A DNA stretch of 64,000 nt from Coleofasciculus sp. FACHB-1120 (GTDB lineage: Bacteria > Cyanobacteriota > Cyanobacteriia > Cyanobacteriales > FACHB-T130): the NCBI RefSeq assembly GCF_014698845.1, contig NZ_JACJTV010000001.1:1-64000 (forward strand). The letters are read 5' to 3'. Below, piece by piece: positions 18,535 to 27,900 of this stretch (the stretch's first letter is position 1; each line of letters begins with the position of its first letter). A model generated the notes under the pieces. It saw only the letters and a program-made list of their open reading frames with translations. It was not told the origin of the DNA and searched no databases. The position numbers were made by a program, and so were the translations under genes.

Positions 18535-19077
18535 ATGTTTATTCAAACCGATCGCTTGCTGCTGCGGGAATTTACGGAAGCTGACTGGTCTGCCGTTTTA
18601 GCATATCAATCCACGCCAGCATATCAACGCTTTTATCCAGAGGTCGGGCGCACTGAGGCAGACGCTCGCGCCTTCGTTAATCGCTTCCTCCTGTGGCAGC
18701 AGGAAACGCCCCGATGGAGGTATCAATGGGCAGTCGTCCGGAGACAAGACGGACTGATTGGTAATTGCGGTATTCGCAAAAGCGATCGCGATGCCTCAGA
18801 AGCAGAAATTGGGTGTGAATTGGCTCCCGAACACTGGGGTCGAAATTATCCTATTGAAATGAGTCGTCCGCTACTGCAATTTGGCTTTACAGAGCTTGGA
18901 CTGCATCGCATTTATGCACACTGTATCGCTGAGAATAGAGGGGCAGTGTCATTGGTGCAGAAACTTGGGATGACCCAAGAAGGTCGGTTGCGAGAGAATG
19001 TCAGCATCCGGGGGCAGTGGCATGACACGCTCGTATACGGCATCTTAAAGCAGGAATGGGAGGCGATGGTTGAATAA
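18535..19077 (+). CDS. GNAT family N-acetyltransferase, RimJ/RimL-like
   Basis: The 180-residue protein opens with TDRLLLREFTEADW and contains the acetyl-CoA region EIGCELAPEHWGRNY and the C-terminal AENRGAVSLVQKLGMTQEGRLREN, a clear Acetyltransf_3 pattern. This family acetylates protein N-termini or small amines; the substrate is not evident. ATG 18535 has TGGAG close upstream. It converges on the petN operon, with a strong palindrome in between. Confidence 0.92.
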   Translation: MFIQTDRLLLREFTEADWSAVLAYQSTPAYQRFYPEVGRTEADARAFVNRFLLWQQETPRWRYQWAVVRRQDGLIGNCGIRKSDRDASEAEIGCELAPEHWGRNYPIEMSRPLLQFGFTELGLHRIYAHCIAENRGAVSLVQKLGMTQEGRLRENVSIRGQWHDTLVYGILKQEWEAMVE

Positions 19078-19170
19078 CACCGGGCTAATATCAAATGTGT
19101 AAAATTGCCCATCATCAAAGAACCTCACCTCTAAAGCCTTGGAACTTGCCAGTAGCTAGCAAGCAGCAAA

Positions 19171-19236
19171 AGGCAAAAGGCAAAAGGCAAAAGGCAAAAG
19201 GCAAAAGGCAAAAGTAAAAATTTACTTTTGCCTTTT
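19171..19236. repeat. six tandem AGGCAAA heptamers running into a 34-bp perfect palindrome
   Basis: Heptamers occupy 19171-19212. The last unit is part of a palindrome with 16-base arms (19203-19218 and 19221-19236) and a two-base centre. It separates convergent transcription units and can act as a bidirectional terminator. Confidence 0.75.
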
Positions 19237-19243
19237 ATAGACC

Positions 19244-19411
19244 CTAGACTTTAGTTGAGCGACGACGAGAGGGCTTATTCTCTCGCCTCTCCCGATCTTG
19301 GCGACGGCGATCGCGCCATTCGATCAGCGTCAGATAGATAATGCCCCCAGAAACCACCATTAACAGGGCAAAGGTAGAAAAAGCCAGAACAGTCAGAACA
19401 GAAGTTTCCAC
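19244..19411 (-). CDS. 55-residue single-pass membrane protein following petN
   Basis: GTG 19411 opens a frame of 55 codons: a hydrophobic helix at about residues 4-30 (TVLAFSTFALLMVV, then GGIIYLTLIEW) followed by a strongly basic Arg-rich tail. The start lies only seven bases after the petN stop on the same strand, so the two are surely co-transcribed. The shape, one helix plus a cytoplasmic basic tail, resembles small photosynthetic-complex subunits, but I do not recognise a family. A role alongside cytochrome b6f is suggested only by position. Confidence 0.65.
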   Translation of the reverse strand: METSVLTVLAFSTFALLMVVSGGIIYLTLIEWRDRRRQDRERRENKPSRRRSTKV

Positions 19412-19418
19412 AATGCTT

Positions 19419-19508
19419 CTAGAAGCCGTTACGGCCCCAAATGACCATTGAAATCGACCAAGTAAACAAAACCAAAACTGAAACCCAACCCAGCGTCAAA
19501 ATATCCAT
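19419..19508 (-). CDS. petN: cytochrome b6-f complex subunit VIII (PetN)
   Basis: The 29-residue product begins [15 protein letters not shown] and ends WGRNGF, which is the full, nearly invariant PetN sequence: one transmembrane helix on the outside of the b6f dimer. PetN is needed for complex assembly, which passes electrons from plastoquinol to plastocyanin or cytochrome c6 in the thylakoid. The start is ATG 19508 and the stop TAG. It is the first gene of a two-gene unit with the small membrane protein just downstream, and diverges from the 148-residue-class membrane protein gene at 19658. Confidence 0.97.
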   Translation of the reverse strand: MDILTLGWVSVLVLFTWSISMVIWGRNGF

Positions 19509-19657
19509 AGTTGTATGTAAAGATAAATGCCCAATAATCACTCCAGCGCCTATCATAATTCAATTTGAGGCATCTATGGCAGACCTCAGCGAATGACGAG
19601 GTTGCCAAAAAAACCTTTAACTGAACTAGGAGCGATTTTCACAGGATATTGCACGAG

Positions 19658-20101
19658 ATGGTTGATCGGCTTGAGCGAATAGAATCTATCAAAGCAGGAA
19701 CGGTTGCTGCTTTGTCTTTTTTCCTGGGTTATGGCATTGCTACCCTGAGCAATATTCTCGTGCTGTCGGAGCAGTTTGAGACACTTGCCAATCTGAAAGT
19801 CACGAATGGCGTTCACTTTCTGGTGAGTATGGCGATCGCTCTTTTGAGCGGCTTTCTGTTTGGCGTCACCTACCGCTATATTATTCGGGAAGACCCCAAC
19901 CCGCACCTCAAGACGGGCGCTGTGTTTGCCTTTGGGTTGGTGCGGGGATTAGGGCAAGTGGAGGCTGGGTTAAATTTCCCCGATGCCTTCTGGTCGTTTG
20001 GGATTCTGGGAGGAGAGAGTATTTTGCTATTTGCGATCGCTCGTCTTTTCCTCGACTGGACAATTCAGCTTGGCTGGGTAAAACCGTTTAAGTCAAGCTA
20101 A
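19658..20101 (+). CDS. conserved four-helix membrane protein of unknown function
   Basis: The 147-residue product has four hydrophobic segments (about residues 10-30, 45-65, 80-100 and 112-135), with a YRYIIREDPNP loop and a GLVRGLGQVEAG motif. This looks like a cyanobacterial and plastid-related family without assigned role. A TTG at 19649 opens the frame, but ATG 19658 is the more ordinary start. Its 3' end overlaps the convergent SDR gene by 14 bases, so the two transcripts are antisense to each other there. Confidence 0.7.
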   Translation: MVDRLERIESIKAGTVAALSFFLGYGIATLSNILVLSEQFETLANLKVTNGVHFLVSMAIALLSGFLFGVTYRYIIREDPNPHLKTGAVFAFGLVRGLGQVEAGLNFPDAFWSFGILGGESILLFAIARLFLDWTIQLGWVKPFKSS

Positions 20102-20765
20102 ATTCCGCAAACTCTGGTTGCCCATACATCATATTTCGGTCAACCGCTGAGAGGATTCTATTGTTAGCAGCATCAGAATTAAGGCACTGGCAAGCTAACT
20201 GCGCGACATCAGCGCGATGAATCGTCCCCGCAACTCGCGGATCTTCCGTCAAAACTCCATTGCCAGTTGCTGGTTCAGACTTCAATCCGCCGGGGCGGAT
20301 AATGGTGTAAGTGAGTCCGCTGTCAATCAGATACTTCTCGGCTTTCTCCTTCTCAATTAACACTGACTTCAGCGTTTCTAAAGCTTGTGGAGGGATAGCC
20401 CCGACACTATCTCCACTGCCAATCGAAGAAATTAGGATAAATTTTTTGACCCCTGCTTTCACAGCGGCATCAATGAGATTTTTGTTTCCCAAATAATCAG
20501 CTCTTTCGCCGTCTTTGGGTAAACCGCCGATAGTGCTAATCACAGCATGAATTGGTTCATCTCCTAGGATTGCCTGCTCAACTTCGGCAACATTTAAAGC
20601 GTCTCCCATAACCGCTTTAATCCCCATTTCTTCCAATTCGGCAGAAGATTCTGGCGAGCGCAGCAGTGCCTTCACCTTCTGATTTTGCTTGGTTAAGTAG
20701 TTAGCAATTTCTCGACCAACGCCCCGACTTGCACCCGCAAGAAAAATGTAGGATTCACTTGTCAT
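20088..20765 (-). CDS. NAD(P)-binding atypical SDR protein
   Basis: The 225-residue protein has a Rossmann nucleotide motif GASRGVGREIA, basic residues after the second strand (LLRSPES), the TIGGLPKDG loop and YTIIRPGGLKSEP. This is the atypical SDR class that includes NmrA and Ycf39-like proteins, which often lack a catalytic tyrosine and serve as redox sensors, reductases or assembly factors. The substrate is not evident. The 3' end overlaps the convergent membrane-protein gene by 14 bases. Confidence 0.87.
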   Translation of the reverse strand: MTSESYIFLAGASRGVGREIANYLTKQNQKVKALLRSPESSAELEEMGIKAVMGDALNVAEVEQAILGDEPIHAVISTIGGLPKDGERADYLGNKNLIDAAVKAGVKKFILISSIGSGDSVGAIPPQALETLKSVLIEKEKAEKYLIDSGLTYTIIRPGGLKSEPATGNGVLTEDPRVAGTIHRADVAQLACQCLNSDAANNRILSAVDRNMMYGQPEFAEFSLT

Positions 20766-20862
20766 CTTAAAATTCTTACCGTCATAACTTGTATTTCATA
20801 TTTTGCCGTAATTGGGGCGAATAAAAAATGTAAATCCCGGCACCTTCTTCAACTTTGCATTT

Positions 20863-21489
20863 TTAATGTTTAATTTCTAATTTTTTCCTCGCCACCATCA
20901 CTAGCCAAGATTGAGCTTCACAGGGCACTCCTGGGGGACGATAGTAGTGGTGGAGAATCTCAAAATCAGCTTGTTCTAGACAGGGTGCCAAAGTTTCATA
21001 TTCCCATCCGGAAACAAAGCGATAGCCGGTTGGACGAACGCTATATCCCTCGCTATCTCCACGACAAATAGAAATAATTATTGCGCCGCCAGGAACCAGA
21101 GCTTGATGCAAATCCTTCAGCACCTTCACCATTTGGGCATGGGGAACGTGAAGCAGCGATGCATTCGCAAAAATTCCATCAAAGGTTTCTGGCGGCAGGT
21201 CAAGATTGAAAAACGACTGCTGCCAAACCTCACAACCCGTCGCTCGTCGCGCCATTTCCACAAATGCAGGCGTTGCATCCAAGCCAATCGCAGTATGCCC
21301 TTGACGTTTGAATGCCAGCAAATCTCGTCCGGGACCACAGCCGAGATCGAGGATTTTCCCTGGATTTTTAGGCATTGCCGCTATCAAGGCATCACGATTT
21401 TGGGAAACATCGTGATCCCAAGTGCCCTCCCGAAACGATTCTGCTGTCGCTTGGTACTCCGCAATTGTCAGTTGCTCGTGTTCCTGCAT
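20863..21489 (-). CDS. class I SAM-dependent methyltransferase
   Basis: The 208-residue protein has motif I ILDLGCGPGRDL, the loop GLDATPAFVEMA, FDGIFANASLLHVP and LVPGGAIIIS. The fold is the small-molecule Methyltransf_25 type. The substrate is unknown. It is unrelated beyond the fold to the divergent methyltransferase gene at 21568, which starts 79 bases away on the opposite strand. Confidence 0.86.
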   Translation of the reverse strand: MQEHEQLTIAEYQATAESFREGTWDHDVSQNRDALIAAMPKNPGKILDLGCGPGRDLLAFKRQGHTAIGLDATPAFVEMARRATGCEVWQQSFFNLDLPPETFDGIFANASLLHVPHAQMVKVLKDLHQALVPGGAIIISICRGDSEGYSVRPTGYRFVSGWEYETLAPCLEQADFEILHHYYRPPGVPCEAQSWLVMVARKKLEIKH

Positions 21490-21567
21490 CCTTCGCCTTG
21501 CTCAAACCTACTAGAATCTTACTATTCTCTATTTCCTCGTATTCTCTGTACCTCTGTGGTTTAAATT

Positions 21568-22272
21568 ATGTTTCCTGGAGAAGTATTCGCCAACACCGCT
21601 GATTTTGACACTGGGATTCGCCATCTGTTGCCACGCTATGACGAAATGCTGGATGCGATTGCCCTTTGTCTACCCTCTACAACCAAAGCCATCCTGGAAC
21701 TCGGCTGCGGCACTGGCGAACTCAGTTTAAAGATCCTCAAGCGTTGTCCTGATGCCCAACTGGTTGCTGTAGATTACTCTCCTCGGATGATTCAGTTTGC
21801 ACAAAAGAAAATCCACGCAGCAGGCTATGCAGACAGGTGGACGGGGATTGAAGCCGACTTCGGAGACTGGGCGAATCATGCGCTGGAACTGGCAGAAAGC
21901 TTTGATGCCTGTGTCTCATCCTTGGCAATTCACCATCTCAGCGACGAAATGAAGTTGAAATTATTTCAGCGGATTCGTGAAAGCCTTAACCCAGGCGGCG
22001 TCTTTTGGAACGCAGATCCCATCCTGCCAGAATCACCAGCGATGCAGGAAATTTACCAAACGGCACGGGAAGAATGGACATTGCAGCAAGGAACAACGCT
22101 GGCAGAAATTCGCGACAAAATTGGTAAGAGCAATCCTCAAGGTTACTCTAGTCAAGATCAATTAGCGACTCTAACCTCCCACCTAGAAATGTTGACAAAT
22201 TCTGGGTTTACTACAGTAGCTGTTCCTTGGAAATATTACGGTTTAGCTGTGTTTGGTGGCTCTGTAGGATAA
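21568..22272 (+). CDS. class I SAM-dependent methyltransferase
   Basis: The 234-residue protein shows motif I ILELGCGTGELSL, the acidic loop VDYSPRMIQFA, FDACVSSLAIHHL and LNPGGVFWNAD. The LAIHHLSDEMKLKLF and GGVF region resembles CmoA-like and YcgJ-like methyltransferases, but the target is not evident. ATG 21568 follows ordinary sequence without a strong Shine-Dalgarno. The gene is divergent from another methyltransferase gene and ends before a strong hairpin. Confidence 0.86.
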   Translation: MFPGEVFANTADFDTGIRHLLPRYDEMLDAIALCLPSTTKAILELGCGTGELSLKILKRCPDAQLVAVDYSPRMIQFAQKKIHAAGYADRWTGIEADFGDWANHALELAESFDACVSSLAIHHLSDEMKLKLFQRIRESLNPGGVFWNADPILPESPAMQEIYQTAREEWTLQQGTTLAEIRDKIGKSNPQGYSSQDQLATLTSHLEMLTNSGFTTVAVPWKYYGLAVFGGSVG

Positions 22273-22371
22273 GTTTTTAACTGCAATGTATGGTGGGAAA
22301 TTTTTATCTAACCCTGTAAAGGTGAGAAAAAAGCTGGTAAATTATGCCAATCTGCCAGCATTTTCCCCTCA

Positions 22372-22413
22372 CGTATTCGTGGTTCAAAAAAACATTTTTT
22401 AACCACGAATACG
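22372..22413. terminator. hairpin between convergent methyltransferase and acyltransferase genes
   Basis: CGTATTCGTGGTT (22372-22384) pairs perfectly with AACCACGAATACG (22401-22413); the loop contains A6-7 and T6 runs that extend the stem. It can terminate in both directions. Confidence 0.7.
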
Positions 22414-22477
22414 CGAAGGACACGAAGAAAACCCTCGTCTTTCAACGGGCACTTTAAGCGCGTTAGCAATCCCAATC

Positions 22478-23587
22478 CTACTGCTGCAATGCTTGAGTGC
22501 TTTTATCTGCCAAAATTGCTGAAGATAGGGCTGAACCCTTACTCAGAGAGAATAGGTAAGGAAATTTTATCTTTTTTGTTAGTTCATATAACAAGATTGG
22601 GAAGAGCAAACTGAAAAAAGTTACCACAATGATATGTACAACTACATGATTGATGTGAAGACCTTTTTGTAAGAAGATTCTAGTTGATCCCATTGCTAAC
22701 AGATGAGCTAAATAGATGGGCATCGATAAAAAACCCAGGTAGCGAATAATATCTAATTTTTTTATTTCTGCCAAATAAAAGGATATTCCTAAAGTAAATA
22801 TGATTCCTCCAGATGCCATGAAAAATCTAGTTCCTGGTTGTTCGCTTAAACCAAGTTGCAAAATGGTCATTTGAAAAATGACAAATATCAGCGTGATCGC
22901 GCCAATTTGCTGCTTGTTCAATTTATACAAGGTACTCGGAATATTTCTCAAGTCATTCTGCAACCAGCGTGCCACAATTGCCCCAACGACGAAAAACACA
23001 AACATACTCATAAATTTAGTGAGTATTTCGCTAGGTGCATAAGGATTCAGCAAGTAAATTAAAATAGAAAAAGAAAGCAAAATATATATGTTGATGAATC
23101 TTTGAGCAAACACAAAGACTACATAAGATGCAAATAAAACATATAAAAACCAAAGAGTGATTAAAGGAATCGGATTGAAAGCCATGTAAAACGGTAAATC
23201 TTTCAACTGCAACTTGATAGGATTATTCGTATAGTTTGACATCAAAACCAAAATACTACCTTGGATAACAGACCAAAGTAAGTAGGGATACACAATTGTA
23301 TTGAATTTATCCCCCCAGAATTTCTTCTTACCCTTTAATAAGCTTTTTTCTACAAATAAACCGGAAAGAAAAAAGAAAAGGGGCATATGAAAGCTAGAAA
23401 TAAAATGAAAAGAGAAATCATGAAATAAATCATGCATTCCCATTCCAGCATTTTTGAGGTTTGTCAAAACATGGACATAGACAACTAAAATGATGCCGAT
23501 GCCTTTGGCATAATCAATCCAGTCAAGTCTACTGCTAGATAACTGTTCCGGCTTGGTTGGTGAAATTTGTACTGCGACAGGCTTCAT
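22478..23587 (-). CDS. acyltransferase family 3 membrane protein
   Basis: The 369-residue protein has about ten transmembrane segments. The N-terminal LDWIDYAKGIGIILVVYVHV carries the conserved aspartate and histidine of Acyl_transf_3 enzymes, and HMPLFFFLSGLF follows. Such proteins acetylate or acylate cell-surface or exopolysaccharide sugars at the plasma membrane. No polysaccharide cluster is adjacent, so the acceptor is unknown. The gene is A/T-rich relative to neighbours, which may reflect its hydrophobic content or acquisition by transfer. Confidence 0.88.
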   Translation of the reverse strand: MKPVAVQISPTKPEQLSSSRLDWIDYAKGIGIILVVYVHVLTNLKNAGMGMHDLFHDFSFHFISSFHMPLFFFLSGLFVEKSLLKGKKKFWGDKFNTIVYPYLLWSVIQGSILVLMSNYTNNPIKLQLKDLPFYMAFNPIPLITLWFLYVLFASYVVFVFAQRFINIYILLSFSILIYLLNPYAPSEILTKFMSMFVFFVVGAIVARWLQNDLRNIPSTLYKLNKQQIGAITLIFVIFQMTILQLGLSEQPGTRFFMASGGIIFTLGISFYLAEIKKLDIIRYLGFLSMPIYLAHLLAMGSTRIFLQKGLHINHVVVHIIVVTFFSLLFPILLYELTKKIKFPYLFSLSKGSALSSAILADKSTQALQQ

Positions 23588-23883
23588 AATCTTGGTAGTT
23601 TCCCTTAATTGCAGTGCTGCATGATTAATGAAACCAGCGATGCCTGTTCTATCAAGTGAAGGATATGGCTTCCGTAAAAACTACAGAAATCCTGTATTTC
23701 GACTGTCAGGCTACCTGCAACTTCTTTGCAAGTTTCGCGGCAAGCCAGACAAAAAAATCAACCCTCAGCTAGATTTGGGCAGACACATTTTTAGGTATCA
23801 GCACTCCTAAACTACTATCTTCATCTGGATAGTGGAGCGAGGTCAGCCCAAAGATAGATTTTTTTGCGGAGGGAGTATGCATT

Positions 23884-24828
23884 CTATGCCGGGGAATGAC
23901 CCAATAAGCACTCCCAGCCAGTACCCTCGTATCCATAGTGGAAACTTTCGGAATGCAGAATTTCGGCTAAAATTTCCAGGGAATCTACCAAGCGGGGGCC
24001 GGGACGGTTGAAGTAGGCATTGCCATCGGTGATGTAAACTCTTCCGGTTTGTACGGCTTGCAAGCTTTGCCATTCGGGACGTTGGAGTAGCGGCATTGCT
24101 TCAGCGCGAGTGCGGTTTAAATCGAAGCCACAGGGCATGAAGATGATGACAGTAGGGTTAGAGGCGGCGATCGCTTCCCACTTCAACCAAGGAGAATGTT
24201 CACCCTCAACGCCAAACAGGGATCGACCTCCAGCCATTTTGACTAATTCGGGAATCCAATTTCCCGCTGCCATCAGGGGATCGATCCACTCGATACAGGC
24301 AACGGTAGGACGGGCGGTGTCGGGTAGTGCTTGCGTCTTTTGTACGCAAGCGTCGATGCGAGACTGTAAACCAGCCAGCACAGGTGGCGCGGCGATACCC
24401 AAGGCATCAGCAACTCGTTGAATATCTGCCCAGACATCGCTTAAAAAATTAGGCTGTAAGGAAATAATCTGCGGTTGGCTGCGGGTAAGCGTAGCAACCG
24501 CTTGCTCAACTTCACCGAGGCTGACAGCACAGACTTCACACTGAGCTTGAGTCAAAATGTGGGTAGGTTGCAACTGTTCCAGAACGTCGGTTTTGACTTG
24601 ATAAACGCTGAGCGCAGATTGCAATAAATCCGTAACGCGATCGTGAATTTCTGGGCTGGTGCCTTCGGGGTTGAATTTGGGCTGGGTGCAAACGGGCAAA
24701 TTTTGGATTTCGGGCGGATAGTCGCATTCATGCGATCGCCCGACAATCGCATGAGTTAGCCCCAGGATCGCTAAAATTTCGGTAGCACTGGGAATCAAAG
24801 AGACAATTTTTAGGTTTGAATGAGTCAC
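23884..24828 (-). CDS. BtuF-like periplasmic-binding-type protein (cobalamin-binding family)
   Basis: The 314-residue protein has the class III substrate-binding fold. The start region holds LIPSATEILAILGL and GRSHECDYPPE, followed by a long connecting helix and SLFGVEGEHSPWLKWEA. These mark the BtuF/cobalamin-binding family. No lipobox or signal peptide is visible at the N-terminus, so it may be cytoplasmic and is not obviously part of an ABC importer; no permease or ATPase gene is adjacent. A cobalamin riboswitch was not seen upstream. Confidence 0.83.
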   Translation of the reverse strand: MTHSNLKIVSLIPSATEILAILGLTHAIVGRSHECDYPPEIQNLPVCTQPKFNPEGTSPEIHDRVTDLLQSALSVYQVKTDVLEQLQPTHILTQAQCEVCAVSLGEVEQAVATLTRSQPQIISLQPNFLSDVWADIQRVADALGIAAPPVLAGLQSRIDACVQKTQALPDTARPTVACIEWIDPLMAAGNWIPELVKMAGGRSLFGVEGEHSPWLKWEAIAASNPTVIIFMPCGFDLNRTRAEAMPLLQRPEWQSLQAVQTGRVYITDGNAYFNRPGPRLVDSLEILAEILHSESFHYGYEGTGWECLLGHSPA

Positions 24829-24958
24829 TTAACCAACTCCTTTAGCCGCCTCGATTTAAAACTCACGATCAATTCTTTCTAGGACACATTTCTAGGATGG
24901 CGCTGATACCTTACCCGTCAAAGAAAACGGCTCCATTGGTTAGGGCTAAACCACGAAT

Positions 24959-27900
24959 ATGCCTCTATCTCATTCTCGTCTACTTTCTTTCCGGCAAATC
25001 GCGTCTCAAGCGGCGATCGCGATCGCGTTTCCACTTGGCTGTTTGCTGATGCTCCATTGGCTGTTCGATATTCCTATCCTCAAGAATGTCTTTCCACAGG
25101 ACTACCACCGCGACATCGAACCGGCAATTGTTGGGGTGATGAACGCGGTGGTTTTTGGCATCCTGGTTTGGTGGAATGCGAAAGCATTCAAAGCCATAGA
25201 CTCCCAACGGGAACAAGCAGAAGAGGAACTGCGCCGACTCAATGCAGAACTGGAGGCGCGAATCGAGCAGAGTACAGCCCAATTGAGGCAAGCCAACCAA
25301 CAATTGGCAAGCGAAATTGCCGAACGCAAGCAAGCAGAGGAGGTACTTTCCCAGCGTCAGCGGGAATTCAAAGCAGTGCATGAAAATGCGCCCGATGCGA
25401 TGATGCGTCTTGACAGACAAATGCGTTATGTCTATGTAAATTCATTTGTCGAGCGGGTATCGGGAATCCCCGCGCAGGCATTCATCGGTAAGACTCCCCA
25501 AGAAGTCGGCTCACCAAAAGAGTTGTGCCAGATTTGGGAAGATACGCTGCGGATGGTTTTTGAAACAGGTCAAGAACAAGCGATTGAATTCCAGACTCCC
25601 ACAGTAAATGGATTATGTCACTTCCAATCGCGTGTAGTTCCAGAGTTTAACCAAAAAGGTGAAATCGAAACTGCCTTGGTTGTGAGCCGCGACATTAGCG
25701 ATCGCAAACGCGCCGAGGCAGCTCTCCAAAAAGAACGAGAATTCTTAAAAGTATTACTAGATAACATAGAAGCCGGAATCGTTGCTTGTGATGCCAATGG
25801 TGTCCTGACTCTGTTTAATCAGGCTTCACGAGCATTTCATGGCTTGCCAGAACAACCGCTTCCGGCACAGCAGTGGGCAGAATACTACGATTTATATCTG
25901 TCCGACGGCAAAACGCCTATGAAGCGGGAAGATATCCCGCTGTTTCGAGCGTTACAAGGGGAGCATATCCGCGATGTAGAAATGGCGATCGCCCCAAAAT
26001 CAGGCAAAGTTCGCACCTTATTAGCTAGCGGACAGGCATTTTTTGATTCGCAGGGAACCAAGCTGGGTGCTGTTGTTGCCATGCACGATATCACTGAGCG
26101 TAAACGAGCCGAGGAAGCACTGCGAGAAAGCGAGGAACGGCTACAGGCGATCGTGGATAATTCCACAGCGTTGATTTATCTAATGGATACTCAACACAGA
26201 ATTCTGCTGATCAACCGCAGGTTTGAAGATGTGTTTCACCTGAATAAAGAGCAGCTCCTCGGTAAAAGCCTGTACGATATCTGGTCGTTTGCGATCGCTG
26301 ATGCCTTTGTCAAGAATAACCAAAAGATACTCGCCGCCAAAATTCCGATAGAAATTGAAGAAGTTGCCCCTCACGATGACGGGTTACACACCTACATTTC
26401 GATTAAGTTTCCCCTTTATAACTCTAGTGGCGTTCTTTATGCAGTTTGTGGCATCTCCACCGACATCACCGAACGCAAGCAGGTAGAGGAACACATTCGC
26501 ACCCTGAATGCCGAGCTTGAGGAGCGAGTTAACGAGCGGACAGCAGAGTTAAGGCTGATCAACCAAGCATTACAAAGTGAAATCAGCGAGCGTCAGCGGG
26601 CAGAAGAAGAACGCGCCCAGCTCTTGCGCCGTGAGCAGGAAGCTCGTGAATTAGCCGAGGCAAGCGAACAGCGTTATCGCTTTCTCGCTGAATCCATCCC
26701 GCAGATAGTCTGGACTGTAGAGCCAGAGGGTGATTTCGATTACATCAATCAGCGCTGGGTTGATTACAGCGGATTAACCCTCTCACAAACCCAGGATGAC
26801 GGATGGTTCTCTGTCCTACATCCGGACGATCGACTTGTGTCGATACAGCGCTGCAATCAAGCTGTGGAGGCGGGCGAAAGTTACGAAATCGAAAATCGCT
26901 TCAAACGAGCTGCGGACGGACAATATCGCTGGCACCTGACTCGCGCAGTGCCGATGAAAGATTCTACCGGGCGAATCGTCAAGTGGTTCGGCACATGCAC
27001 AGACATTGACGACCAAAAACGGACGGCGGAGGCATTACGAGAAAGCGAGGCACGATTACAGGCGATTCTGGATAACATTCCCGCAGTTCTCTACCTCAAG
27101 GACGCTCAAGGCAAGTTTATTTTCATCAATCACCAGTTTGAAATTCTTTTTCATATTGATAGAGAAAAGGTTAAAAACAAGACTGATTACGATATCTTTC
27201 CCAAGGAGATGGCGGATGTATTTCGGGCAAACGATCGAAAGGTACTTGAAGCCAGAACTACTTTGGAGCGGGAAGAAGTTGCGCCTCAAGATGACGGACT
27301 ACACACGTACATCTCCATTAAGTTTCCCCTGTGCGACGCGGCTGGAGTTCCTTATGGAGTTTGTGGCATCTCCACCGACATTACTGAACGCAAACGAGCA
27401 GAGGAGGCATTACGAGAAAGCGAAGCTCGGTTTAGGCGCGTCGTTGAATCCAACATGATTGGGATTCTCTTCTGGGATGTGTCAGGCAACATTACAGAAG
27501 CCAACAACGCCTTCTTAGAGATGGTTGGGTACACGCGGGAGGATCTGCTTTTAGGGAAAGTGCATTGGAAAAAGATGACTCCTGTGGAATATAACTATCT
27601 CGATGAAAAGGGCATCCAGGAGCTAGCCGCGACTGGGATTTGTTCCGCCTTTGAGAAGGAATATCTTCGTAAAGATGGCAGTCGCATCCCTGTTTTGATC
27701 GGCGGTGCCATCTTAGAAGGATCTCAAGATAAAGGTGTGTGCTTTGTCATTGACATCACTGAGCGCAAGCGGATGGAGGAGGCGCTCTTCAAACAAGCAC
27801 AGGAACTCGCTCGTTCTAATGCGGAACTGGAACAATTCGCTTATGTAGCTTCCCATGACTTGCAGGAACCGCTGCGAATGGTTGCCAGCTACACCCAGCT

